Assembly (NCBI RefSeq): GCF_000966285.1
Contig: NZ_KQ031391.1
Location: 5,270,430-5,334,429 of the forward strand
Direction: 5' to 3'
Origin: Pseudofrankia sp. DC12
Lineage (GTDB): Bacteria; Actinomycetota; Actinomycetes; Frankiales; Frankiaceae
Length of the DNA: 64,000 nucleotides
Of this stretch, positions 42,660 to 50,859 are shown piece after piece. Made by a program: the position numbers and the translations under genes. The notes under the pieces were generated by a model. That model was not told where the DNA came from. It did not search any database and saw nothing but the letters and a program-made list of their open reading frames with translations. Every line of letters starts with the position of its first letter. Positions within the stretch are counted from its first letter, which is position 1.

Positions 42660-43133
42660 ATGCCCGACTCACCCCGCCCGCCGCTGCCGCCGTTCACCGA
42701 GGAGAGCGCCCGGGAGAAGGTGCGCCGGGCCGAGGACGCCTGGAACAGCCGCGATCCCGGCGCGGTCGCCCTGGGCTACTCGCAGGACAGCCGGTGGCGG
42801 AACCGCGCCGAGTTCGTCACCGGCCGCGCGGAGATCGTCGAGTTCCTGGCCCGCAAGTGGACCAGGGAGCTGGACTACCGCCTCATCAAGGAGCTGTGGG
42901 CGTTCGGCGCGAACAGGATCGCGGTCCGGTTCGCCTACGAGTGCCACGACGACTCGGGTCAGTGGTACCGCTCGTACGGCAACGAGAACTGGGAGTTCAA
43001 CGCCGACGGCCTGATGGTCCGCCGGCACGCCAGCATCAACGATCTGCCGATCGCGGAGTCCGACCGGCTCTGCCACTGGCCGATCGGCCGCCGGCCGGAC
43101 GACCACCCTGGGCTGAGCGATCTGGGCCTTTGA
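42660..43133 (+). CDS. DUF1348 / SnoaL-like nuclear transport factor 2 family protein
   Basis: A 157-aa protein of the DUF1348 family with an NTF2-like fold: [84 protein letters not shown] and [11 protein letters not shown]. No function is established. ATG 42660 follows GAGGAGAGGCG. Its 3' end overlaps the tail of the convergent truncated oxidoreductase frame. Confidence 0.9.
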   Translation: MPDSPRPPLPPFTEESAREKVRRAEDAWNSRDPGAVALGYSQDSRWRNRAEFVTGRAEIVEFLARKWTRELDYRLIKELWAFGANRIAVRFAYECHDDSGQWYRSYGNENWEFNADGLMVRRHASINDLPIAESDRLCHWPIGRRPDDHPGLSDLGL

Positions 43134-43536
43134 GGCCCTCGAAGGCGAGTGGCGTGCCCTGCTCCCAGCTCGACCACGCCGCCCGCATCGCGAGCACGAA
43201 CTCCCGCATCTGCGCCGCGGGCCGGCTCCAGGGCATCGAGAACCGCCGGGTGATGTGGGCCTTCACCTGCGAGCCGAGGCCGAGTGAGAACCGCCCGCCC
43301 GAGAAGCGCTGCAGGTCGTTGGCCGTGTAGGCGAGCGCCACGGGGGAACGGGCCAGCGCCACCGCGATCGACGTGCCCAGCCCCAGCCGGGACGTCGCCG
43401 GGGTCGCGACTGCCAGTAGCAGGAACGGGTCCGAGCTGACCTCGCCGGTCCACACCCCGTCGTAGCCCGCGGCCTTCGCCGCGATCGCCTGGCTCGCCGC
43501 CGTCTCCAGGCCGCCGAGTGTGCCGTTTACCCGCAC
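43036..43536 (-). pseudogene. LLM-class F420-dependent oxidoreductase, C-terminal two thirds lost
   Basis: The first 130 or so residues match the oxidoreductase at 19022-20038 closely: GYDGVWTGEVSSDPFLLL, GLGTSIAVALARSPVALAYTANDLQRFSGGRFSLGLGSQVKAHI and RRFSMPWSRPAAQMREF. Homology ends at AFEG near 43140, at the stop codon of the convergent DUF1348 gene; the remaining 35 residues are antisense to that gene. GTG 43536 with GGGAGG upstream is intact. It looks as if the DUF1348 segment joined here and cut the gene. Confidence 0.8.
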
Positions 43537-43573
43537 CCGCCACCTCCCGCGCTCCCTGCGTGTCCGCGACCGT

Positions 43574-44506
43574 TCACCAGTCTGTCGGTTCCGCCTCGAC
43601 GGTGCGCCGGTTGCCGTAGGGCTCGCCATAGGGGACGTCTCGGTAGGTCTCGCCGTACTGGCCGGGCACCGGTCGTGCGGGTGCCGTTCGTCTGGGCGCG
43701 GTCCGTGCGGGCGCGACCGGCGCCGCGGCGTCGCGGGCCTGGACGTCGGCCCCGGTCCATGCCAGGTAGGCGACGAGGGCGGCGATCAGGACCGCGGCGA
43801 TGACGGTGACCGTCCCGTCGCCGTAGCCCAGGCCGTGCAGCTTCTTGTCCTTGCCGAGCCAGTCGGCGATCGACGCCCCCAACGGGCGGGTGAGCACGTA
43901 GGCGAACCAGAACGCGACGACCTCGTTCATCCAACGCATCCGGTAGGCGACGAGCGGCACCAGGATCAGAACCGCGTAGAGGACGATGGACGCCCCGAAG
44001 CCCAGGTTCAGCGTGAACGCGGTGAGGTCACCCGCGGCCGTGCCGAGGGCGAACGTCGCCAGCACGGTCAGCCAGTAGAAGACCTCACGCCGGCGGCTGT
44101 TGATGCTGTGGATCGACAGTGTGCCCTCGGACCGGTTCCACAGATAGAAGATCACGGCCAGGGCTATCGCATAGCCGGTGGTCACCACCGGGTACGGCAG
44201 GCCGATCAGCTTGTGGAAGCCGTCGGCCGCCATCGTGCCGAACACGGCCACCATCGCGACCGCGAACCAGTAGACGGCGGTGACATACCTGCGGGTGCGC
44301 AGCTGCAGCACCATGCCGACGGCGAACCCGAGCAGCCCGAGCGCGGCGGCCACCGGGACGCTCTTGTTGGCGAGAAAGTCGGATGCGGCCTCACCCATTC
44401 CCGTCGTGAGGACCTTCACGATCCAGAACATGACGGTGATCTCGGGCACCTTCACCGCGATCTGCCGTGCCGCGTGCCGCCTCCCGCCTCGGGATGACGA
44501 AGTCAT
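43574..44506 (-). CDS. COG4705-type integral membrane protein (paralogue A)
   Basis: A 310-aa protein starting KVPEITVMFWIVKVLTTGMGEAASDFLA, with about eight helices and the family motifs RSEGTLSIHSINSRRREVFYWLTVLATFALGTAAGDLTA and FWFAYVLTRPLGASIADWL. The C-terminal 60 residues are Ala/Pro/Arg rich, ending in Tyr/Gly-rich repeats (GQYGETYRDVPYGEPYGN). The family is annotated as uncharacterised membrane proteins. ATG 44506 follows GAAGGGAACGTA. A divergent paralogue starts 192 bp away. Confidence 0.85.
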   Translation of the reverse strand: MTSSSRGGRRHAARQIAVKVPEITVMFWIVKVLTTGMGEAASDFLANKSVPVAAALGLLGFAVGMVLQLRTRRYVTAVYWFAVAMVAVFGTMAADGFHKLIGLPYPVVTTGYAIALAVIFYLWNRSEGTLSIHSINSRRREVFYWLTVLATFALGTAAGDLTAFTLNLGFGASIVLYAVLILVPLVAYRMRWMNEVVAFWFAYVLTRPLGASIADWLGKDKKLHGLGYGDGTVTVIAAVLIAALVAYLAWTGADVQARDAAAPVAPARTAPRRTAPARPVPGQYGETYRDVPYGEPYGNRRTVEAEPTDW

Positions 44507-44697
44507 TACGTTCCCTTCGGTTTCTGCGCCGATGCCGGCCGCGCGGTCGCGGCGCACCATGCAGGTCTTCGGTCTTGTCAGTGAAATGCCGCGCGAACAT
44601 ATACATATCAGCGTGCCGGAGCCGGTCCGGGCCCAGGCCCGGCGCCAGCCGACGCTGGTCAGGTTGTTTTCAGGTCGGCGGTGAAAGCGTCTCCAGC

Positions 44698-45612
44698 GTG
44701 AACCTGACAAACTCGGCTGGAAGCCGGCGGCGCGCGGGCCGGACGATGTTCAACAAGGTCCCGGAGATAACCGTCTACTTCTGGATAATCAAGGTCCTCT
44801 GTACGACGGTCGGGGAAAGCGCGGCCGACTACATCAACAGCACGCTGGGTTTCGGCCTCGGTAGGACGACGCTGCTGATGGCGGTGCTGCTCGTCATCGC
44901 CCTGGTCGCCCAGTTCCGGCTCGACCGGTATGTCCCGGGCGTCTACTGGACGGCGGTGGTGCTGATCAGCGTCGTCGGCACACTGGTGACCGACAACCTC
45001 ACCGACGGCGCGCACGTGAGCCTGATCGTCAGCACGATCGCCTTCTCCGCGCTGCTGGCGCTGACCTTCGTGTCCTGGTACCGGTCCGAGGGCACACTGT
45101 CGATCCACAGCATCGTGACCAGCCGGCGTGAGGCGTACTACTGGCTCGTCGTGCTGTTCACTTTCGCCCTCGGCACGGCATCGGGCGACCTGCTGGTCGA
45201 CCGGCTGAGCTTCACCCCGCTGACCGCGGTCATCACCTTCGCCGCCGCGATCGCGGTCGTGTTCGTGGCGCACCAGTTCTTCGGCCTCGGGCCGATGGTG
45301 TCGTTCTGGATCGCCTACGTGCTGACCCGCCCGCTCGGTGGCTCGACCGGGGACTACCTCAGCGGCGCCCCCGACGAGGGTGGCTCGGGCCTCGGCACGC
45401 TGGGCACGAGCCTGCTGTTCCTGGCCGCGATCATCCTCACGGTGGTCTACCTGACCGTCACAGGGAGAGACCGCACGGAGGTCCAGGCGGGCAGGGCGGA
45501 CGGTGCCGCCGTCGCTGACCCGGCGGTCATCCCGACGGCCCGGGACTACGCCGCGGCGTCGGAGGACGGCGCCTGGGCGGACGAGGCGGCTGGCCGGTTC
45601 GGCCAGCGCTAG
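44698..45612 (+). CDS. COG4705-type integral membrane protein (paralogue B)
   Basis: A 304-aa paralogue of the divergent neighbour: KVPEITVYFWIIKVLCTTVGESAADYI, RSEGTLSIHSIVTSRREAYYWLVVLFTFALGTASGDLL and FWIAYVLTRPLGGSTGDYLS. About eight helices and a C-terminal acidic tail. GTG 44698 or ATG 44746 is the start. The pair probably arose by inverted duplication and may form a heteromeric membrane complex; this is inference. Confidence 0.85.
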   Translation: MNLTNSAGSRRRAGRTMFNKVPEITVYFWIIKVLCTTVGESAADYINSTLGFGLGRTTLLMAVLLVIALVAQFRLDRYVPGVYWTAVVLISVVGTLVTDNLTDGAHVSLIVSTIAFSALLALTFVSWYRSEGTLSIHSIVTSRREAYYWLVVLFTFALGTASGDLLVDRLSFTPLTAVITFAAAIAVVFVAHQFFGLGPMVSFWIAYVLTRPLGGSTGDYLSGAPDEGGSGLGTLGTSLLFLAAIILTVVYLTVTGRDRTEVQAGRADGAAVADPAVIPTARDYAAASEDGAWADEAAGRFGQR

Positions 45613-45623
45613 ACGGCGGCCGG

Positions 45624-47036
45624 TCATCCGGTCGCTCCCACCTCGCGGCCGCTGGCGCCCTGCCCTCCCAGGGTGCTGGCGGCGGCGAGCGGCGGTCTGG
45701 TGGTGCCGAGCCCGGCGTCGTCCCAGCCGGCGTCCGGGAGCGCGGGCAACGTGAGGACCACGTGGCCGCGTGCCTCGGGAACCACCCGGACGTCGCCGCC
45801 CGCGAGGCGAGCAAGCCTGCGGGCCAACGGGAGGCCGAGCCCGGCGCCGTCGCCGGTCGAGGCGGCCCCCCGGTAGCCCGGCTCGAATACCGCCTCCGCC
45901 TCACCGGCGGCGAACCCCGGCCCGTCGTCGAGGACGGCGAGCCGGACCGCCGCCCGGCCGCCGGCGGTCACGCCGGGCCGGTCCAGGCGCAGGGCGACCG
46001 ACCCGCGGGCGTAGCGCAGCGCGTTGGCCACGATCGGCGCCAGCATCCGTTCCGCCAGTTCCGGGTCGCAGAGGGCCACGCCGGCGGTCCCGTTGACGGT
46101 CACCGGCGTCCCGGACGGCGCGGCCCGCGCGACCCGGTGGGCGACGGCGACGAGATCGACCTCGCCGGTGGTCGCCGAGCCGCCGTGTGCCTTCAGCAGG
46201 GTCTCGACGACGCCGGTGAGCTGGTCGACCTCGTCGACGACCTGGCCCAGCGTGGCGCGCAGCGGCTCGCTGCGCGTGTCGTAGCGGGCGGAGGTCTCCG
46301 CGACGGCACGCAGCCGGGTCAGCGGTGCCTTCAGCTCATGGGCGATCTGCGAGGTGACCAGCGCCTCGTGGCGAAGGCTCGCCGCGAGCCTGGTGAGCAG
46401 CCCGTCCAGGGTCGCCGCGAGGCCGGTGATCTCGTCGCGCGGTGGGCCGAGGCCGAACCGCTGGTCCGGGACGTGCGCGCCCCACGCGCGGGCACACGCC
46501 GTCATCGCCGCCACCGGGCGCAGTGCCGAGCCGACCAGCCGGCGGGCGAGCAGCGCCGCGCCGGCCAACACCAGGACGTCGAGCAGCGCCGCCGCGCCGA
46601 GGGCCAGCCGCTCGCTGTGCGTGTACGGAGCAAGGCTCAAGGCGACCACGACCATGCCGACATGGCGAGTCCCGTCCTGGACCGTCATGGCACGCAGCTC
46701 CACCTGGCCGACGACCCGAGTGCCCGGACCGCCGGAGGCCAACGCCCGGGTGGCCTGGTCGAGCGAGCGATCGCCGGGCGGGCGGGCGACCAGCGTCAGC
46801 CCGGGGTCGTACAGCCAGAGCGCCGGCTCCACCGCCTCGTCGCCCGGGGTCTCCTCGAGTACCAGCCGACCGGCGTCGACGGCGACCAGCGCCGTGGCGG
46901 CCCGCGCCCGCGAGGCGAGCAGAACGCCGGCGTCGTGACGCAGCCAGCCGTGCAGCAGCAGCCAGAACGCGACCGTGAACAGGGCGAGTGAGGCCGCCAG
47001 CACCGTGACGGTGAGCAGCACCAGCCGGCGCCGCAT
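45624..47036 (-). CDS. Membrane sensor histidine kinase
   Basis: A 470-aa kinase. Helix 1 (VLLTVTVLAASLALFTVAFWLLL), an extracytoplasmic sensor of about 120 residues, helix 2 (LGAAALLDVLVLAGAALL), HAMP-like linker, and the H-box SQIAHELKAPLTRLRA. The ATPase part has NALRYA (N-box), LDDGPGF (G1) and GAGLGLPLARRLARLAGG (G2). ATG 47036 overlaps the response-regulator stop (ATGA), so the two are translated together. Confidence 0.93.
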   Translation of the reverse strand: MRRRLVLLTVTVLAASLALFTVAFWLLLHGWLRHDAGVLLASRARAATALVAVDAGRLVLEETPGDEAVEPALWLYDPGLTLVARPPGDRSLDQATRALASGGPGTRVVGQVELRAMTVQDGTRHVGMVVVALSLAPYTHSERLALGAAALLDVLVLAGAALLARRLVGSALRPVAAMTACARAWGAHVPDQRFGLGPPRDEITGLAATLDGLLTRLAASLRHEALVTSQIAHELKAPLTRLRAVAETSARYDTRSEPLRATLGQVVDEVDQLTGVVETLLKAHGGSATTGEVDLVAVAHRVARAAPSGTPVTVNGTAGVALCDPELAERMLAPIVANALRYARGSVALRLDRPGVTAGGRAAVRLAVLDDGPGFAAGEAEAVFEPGYRGAASTGDGAGLGLPLARRLARLAGGDVRVVPEARGHVVLTLPALPDAGWDDAGLGTTRPPLAAASTLGGQGASGREVGATG

Positions 47037-47698
47037 CAGTCGAGCCGGTAGCCGACGCCGCGGGCGGTGGCGATCGACGACGTCGCTCCGATGACGCGCA
47101 GGGTGCGCCGCAGCCTCGTGACGTAGCTGTCCAGGGTGTTCTCCCGGACCACCGCGCCAGGCGGCCACGCGCTGGAGATCAGGCTCGCCCGCCGGACCAC
47201 CTCGCCCTGCCGGCTGACCAGCGCGGCGAGCAGGCGGTACTCGGTCGGCGAAAGCGGGGCCGCCGCGGCCGGCCCGGCGACGATGTGGCGGACCGGGTCG
47301 AGCAGCAGCTCCCGGGCCGCGGGGACGGGGGAGCGGCGCACGAGCACGTCGAGGCGCGCGAGCAGCTCGTCGATCGCGAACGGCTTCGTCAGGTAGTCGT
47401 CGGCGCCGGCGCCGAAGCCGAGCATCTTGTCGGCTGTCGAGCCCTTGGCGGACAGCAGCAGCGCCGGCGCGGCGACGCCACGGCCGCGCAGCGCGCCCAG
47501 CAGGTCGCGACCGTCGGTGTCGGGCAGCGTGATGTCCAGAAGCAACGCGTCCGGTCGCGCGGCGCCCTCCGCCCGGCGCAGCGCCTCGTCTCCGCTACCG
47601 GCGGACCAGGCGACGGCGAACCCCTCGAGCCGCAGCACCCGGACGATCGTCGCGCACAGGACGTGGTCGTCGTCGACGACGGCGACGGTCCCGCGCAT
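47036..47698 (-). CDS. OmpR-type response regulator
   Basis: A 220-aa regulator. Receiver: VAVVDDDHVL acidic residues, LLLDITLPDTDG phospho-acceptor, DDYLTKPF lysine. DNA-binding winged helix: LSPTEYRLLAALVSRQGEVVRRASL and NTLDSYVTRLRRTL with the C-terminal ATARGVGYRL. ATG 47698 has GGGAG six bases upstream. It is the first gene of a two-gene operon with the kinase. Direct repeats about 130 bp upstream may be its own binding site. Confidence 0.93.
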   Translation of the reverse strand: MRGTVAVVDDDHVLCATIVRVLRLEGFAVAWSAGSGDEALRRAEGAARPDALLLDITLPDTDGRDLLGALRGRGVAAPALLLSAKGSTADKMLGFGAGADDYLTKPFAIDELLARLDVLVRRSPVPAARELLLDPVRHIVAGPAAAAPLSPTEYRLLAALVSRQGEVVRRASLISSAWPPGAVVRENTLDSYVTRLRRTLRVIGATSSIATARGVGYRLD

Positions 47699-48098
47699 CA
47701 CGCGCTCCCGCACGCGGCCCGCTCGCGGCGTGGGTGGCCGGCTGGTTGTCCATCTTCAGTGGCCGGCGGCGACAAGGCCCTGTCACGCACCACGATCGTC
47801 TCCGCCCGTCGTCCCGCCTGGACTACTACAAACTACTACGTCAGTCGGGCGAACGATTGTCGGGGTGACCTGGTGTCGAGGTTCCGTCCGGTCGGCCGCG
47901 GTGGGTGCGGCTTCGGCGGCAAGTCTCGCGGTCACTGTCTGTGTTCGGCTGCCGCTTTCCGGGGAAGGACGCTTCCCGTGAGACTGAGTCGGAGCGTCAC
48001 CGTCGGTTGACGGACCGTCGCCATTCAGTCGCGCGGGAAGTCGTGGCGACCGTCGTGACCGTCGCGACGGCGCGCCTGTGGGCGCGAAGGGAGAGGCC
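47699..48098. other. Divergent promoter region of the two-component operon
   Basis: 400 bp between the response regulator (minus) and DUF4232 protein (plus). It contains two direct copies of ACTACTAC ten bases apart (47822-47829, 47832-47839), a spacing of one helical turn. No gene is supported. Confidence 0.5.
47822..47839. promoter_or_regulatory. Direct repeat, candidate OmpR-type binding site
   Basis: ACTACTACAAACTACTAC: two 8-bp copies with a 10-bp period, AT-richer than the surroundings. OmpR-class regulators bind tandem repeats with this period, and such a regulator starts 124 bp away. Inferential. Confidence 0.4.
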
Positions 48099-48635
48099 AT
48101 GCGATGGATCAGTCAGTCTGTGGTGGCCGCAGCCCTGTCGGCTGGCGTCGTGTGCGCCGCCGCTACCGGAGCCGCCGCGGGCCGGCCGCCGGCCCAGCGC
48201 CCGGTCCCCGAGCACCGAGGGTTTCCCTGCGCGGCGCTGAGCCCGTCGGTCACCGAGACCGAAGGCGCCGCCGGCAGCACCTACTGGACGATCACCTACA
48301 CCAACGTCGGTGGGCGGACCTGCTTCGTGAGCGGCTATCCGGGTGTGGCGTTCGTGGACGGGCGCGGTCGCCAGCTCGGTGCCACGGCCGCCCGCACCGG
48401 TGGCCCGCCCAAGGTCGTGACGCTCCGGCCCGGCGGGAAGGCGAGGATCACGCTGCGCGAGGTCCACGCGGGCCTGCAGGTCGGCTGTGACACCGCGAAG
48501 ACGTACCGACCCGCGGCTGGCCTGCGGATCACCGCTCCGCGCGGCGGCTTCCCGCGCTATCTGTCGGCCAAGGGCACGAACGCCTGCCTGAACCGTTCGG
48601 TCCAGCAGCTCACCGTCGGCCCGATCATGGGCTGA
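48099..48635 (+). CDS. Secreted DUF4232 protein
   Basis: A 178-aa exported protein. Signal peptide: WISQSVVAAALSAGVVCAAATGAAA, cleavage about residue 27. The rest is a DUF4232 domain (GSTYWTITYTNVGGRTCFVSGYPGVAFVD, VTLRPGGKARITLR, LRITAPRG) with four cysteines likely to form two disulfides. ATG 48099 has GGAGAGG before it. Function unknown; it faces the two-component operon and could be its target. Confidence 0.88.
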   Translation: MRWISQSVVAAALSAGVVCAAATGAAAGRPPAQRPVPEHRGFPCAALSPSVTETEGAAGSTYWTITYTNVGGRTCFVSGYPGVAFVDGRGRQLGATAARTGGPPKVVTLRPGGKARITLREVHAGLQVGCDTAKTYRPAAGLRITAPRGGFPRYLSAKGTNACLNRSVQQLTVGPIMG

Positions 48636-48894
48636 CCCGACGGGGCAGGTGGCTCCGGGACGTCTGACGGTGTCCCGGAGCCGCCCGGCCCCGCCCGCCG
48701 AGCCGGCAGACGATCACCGATCGAGCCCGGCCACCCGCCGCTTCCAGCCTGTCCGCTGGACGACCGACGCGCGCAGGGCCTTCTGCTAGATATGTCGGCG
48801 TAGGGTCGTGGACAGTGGAAAACCCCGCGTGAGCAGTGGTGAAGACGAGCACTGCCGAGAGCGATGGACGGCGGGGTGCGGCGGGAGGGCTGAG

Positions 48895-50124
48895 ATGTCG
48901 GATGCGTTGAACCTCGGTGGGCCACTGACGCCGCCGACCGTCACCACGACCAAGCCCGGCGTGAACCCGGTTCAGCTGACGCCGCCGGCACCGGTGGCCG
49001 TGATTCCGGACGACCAGGTCGACAGCCTGGTCCCGATCGACGAGTCGACGCGGGCCCAGCTGCGCCAGCGGGCCGCTGCCTTCGCGGACGAGCTCGCGAG
49101 CCAGGATCCGCGCAGCCCCGCCTTCCAGGAGAAGGTCAACGACATCGCCCGGATGGGGGAGCGGGAGATCGTCGCGTCGGCCCGGGTGTCGAACCGGATG
49201 CTCGACCGGCCGGCGGCGGCGATGAAGGCCAGCCGCGGCCGTGGCGGGCCGGTCGGCGACGCGCAGACCCGGGTGGCCGGCACGCTCGTCGAGCTGCGGC
49301 AGACGGTGACCGACCTGGACCCGGGCCGCGCCGACCTCAAGGGCGCTCGCAAGCTGCTCGGCATGGTGCCGATGGGCAACAAGATCGCCGCCTACTTCCA
49401 GCGTTACCAGTCGGCCCAGAAGCAGCTCGACGCGATCATCACCGCGCTCGGCTCGGGCCAGGACGAGCTGCGCCAGGACAACGCTGCCATCGAGCAGGAG
49501 AAGGCGAACCTGTGGACGGCGATGGGCAAGCTCACCGAGTACGCGACCCTGGCCAAGGCGCTGGACGGCGCGGTCTCGACGAAGGTCGAGCAGCTGCGGT
49601 ACACCGACCCGAAGGCCGCCGAGTCGCTCAGCTCCGACGCGCTGTTCCCCATCCGCCAGCGCCAGCAGGACCTGCTCACCCAGCTGGCCGTCAGCGTGCA
49701 GGGCTACCTGGCCCTCGACCTGGTCCGCAAGAACAACATCGAGCTGATCAAGGGCGTCGACCGGGCGCAGACGACCACCGTCGCCGCGCTGCGCACCGCG
49801 GTGATCGTCGCGCAGGCGCTGGCGAACCAGAAGCTGGTGCTCGACCAGATCAACGCGCTGAACGCCACGACGAACGACATGATCGTGCGAACCAGCGAGC
49901 TGCTGCGCACCCAGTCGGCCGAGATCCAGGAGCAGGCCGCCTCCAGCACGGTCAGCGTGGAGGCGCTGCAGACCGCGTTCGACAACATCTTCGCGACGAT
50001 GGACGCGATCGACACCTACCGCGCGAAGGCGGTCGACAGCATGGCGACGACGGTCGCGGCGCTGGAGACCCAGGTGGGGCGGTCGAGGTCGTACCTGGAA
50101 CGGGCCCGGGCGAACGAGCGCTGA
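48895..50124 (+). CDS. TelA-like toxic anion resistance protein
   Basis: A 409-aa mainly helical protein of the TelA/YaaN (KlaA) family: FQEKVNDIARMGEREIVASARVSNRML, DLKGARKLLGMVPMGNKIAAYFQRYQSAQKQLDAII, NAAIEQEKANLW and LALDLVRKNNIELIKGVDRAQTTTVAALRTAVIVAQAL. Members are linked to tellurite and other envelope stress. ATG 48895 follows GAGGGCTGAG. It heads a three-gene plus-strand cluster. Confidence 0.92.
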   Translation: MSDALNLGGPLTPPTVTTTKPGVNPVQLTPPAPVAVIPDDQVDSLVPIDESTRAQLRQRAAAFADELASQDPRSPAFQEKVNDIARMGEREIVASARVSNRMLDRPAAAMKASRGRGGPVGDAQTRVAGTLVELRQTVTDLDPGRADLKGARKLLGMVPMGNKIAAYFQRYQSAQKQLDAIITALGSGQDELRQDNAAIEQEKANLWTAMGKLTEYATLAKALDGAVSTKVEQLRYTDPKAAESLSSDALFPIRQRQQDLLTQLAVSVQGYLALDLVRKNNIELIKGVDRAQTTTVAALRTAVIVAQALANQKLVLDQINALNATTNDMIVRTSELLRTQSAEIQEQAASSTVSVEALQTAFDNIFATMDAIDTYRAKAVDSMATTVAALETQVGRSRSYLERARANER

Positions 50125-50192
50125 GCGCGGGCGAGGACTGACCACGGCCGGCACGGCGCCCCGCTCGGCCTGAGGGACGGACAGGAGGAGCG

Positions 50193-50705
50193 GTGTTCCG
50201 GCGACGGCGAGACGAGGCGGAACCCGGCAGCGGCGCCCGCGTCACCCCAGGCGAGGAGGACCCGCGGTCGCAGGCCGCCGGGCGGGCTCGCGAGCTGGGG
50301 GCCGAGCTCGCCGGGATCGTCGCCCAGGCGGACCGGGACGGCGCCCGGCTGCCACCCGGCGCGGTGCCGGTGGTGCGCGACATCGACGACGTGCTGCGCC
50401 CGCTGCTGCGCTACATCGAGGCCCGGTCCGCCCAGGCCGAGGAGCTGCGCAACCTCACCGCGATCATCAACGACTACCTGCCCCGCGCCCTCGGTGACTA
50501 CCTGGCGCTGCCGGCGCGGTACGCCGAACGGCCGGGCGTCACCGGCAGCTCGCCCGCCGACGACCTGATCCGCCAGCTGGTGCTGCTCGACGAAGGCGTG
50601 AACGAGCTGCAGGATCTCGTGTACACCGGAGATGCCGCGAAGCTCGCGATCCAGGCGCGCTTCCTGGACGCCAAGTTCCGCCGCTCCGACCTCGACCTCG
50701 ACTGA
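50193..50705 (+). CDS. Hypothetical helical protein in TelA/TerD cluster (XpaC-like?)
   Basis: A 170-aa soluble, helix-rich protein (RPLLRYIEARSAQAEELRNLTAIINDYLPRALGDYLALP; LIRQLVLLDEGVNELQDLVYTGD). The position next to TelA and the pattern of a helical bundle with NDYLP recall XpaC-type proteins that accompany TelA in other bacteria; this is inference, not a firm match. GTG 50193 has CAGGAGGAG upstream. Confidence 0.7.
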   Translation: MFRRRRDEAEPGSGARVTPGEEDPRSQAAGRARELGAELAGIVAQADRDGARLPPGAVPVVRDIDDVLRPLLRYIEARSAQAEELRNLTAIINDYLPRALGDYLALPARYAERPGVTGSSPADDLIRQLVLLDEGVNELQDLVYTGDAAKLAIQARFLDAKFRRSDLDLD

Positions 50706-50859
50706 CCGGGCGACCTGCCTTGACCACTGAAGACCTGGACCGTCGACGTCCGCGCCCCGTCGTCCGCGCGAGGACGACGGCGTGGCTGCCCGATCCCGCG
50801 GGCGGGGCGCGGGCCGGCGCCCGCGACCGGGCCGGCGCCCCCGACCGGGCCGGCGCCCG

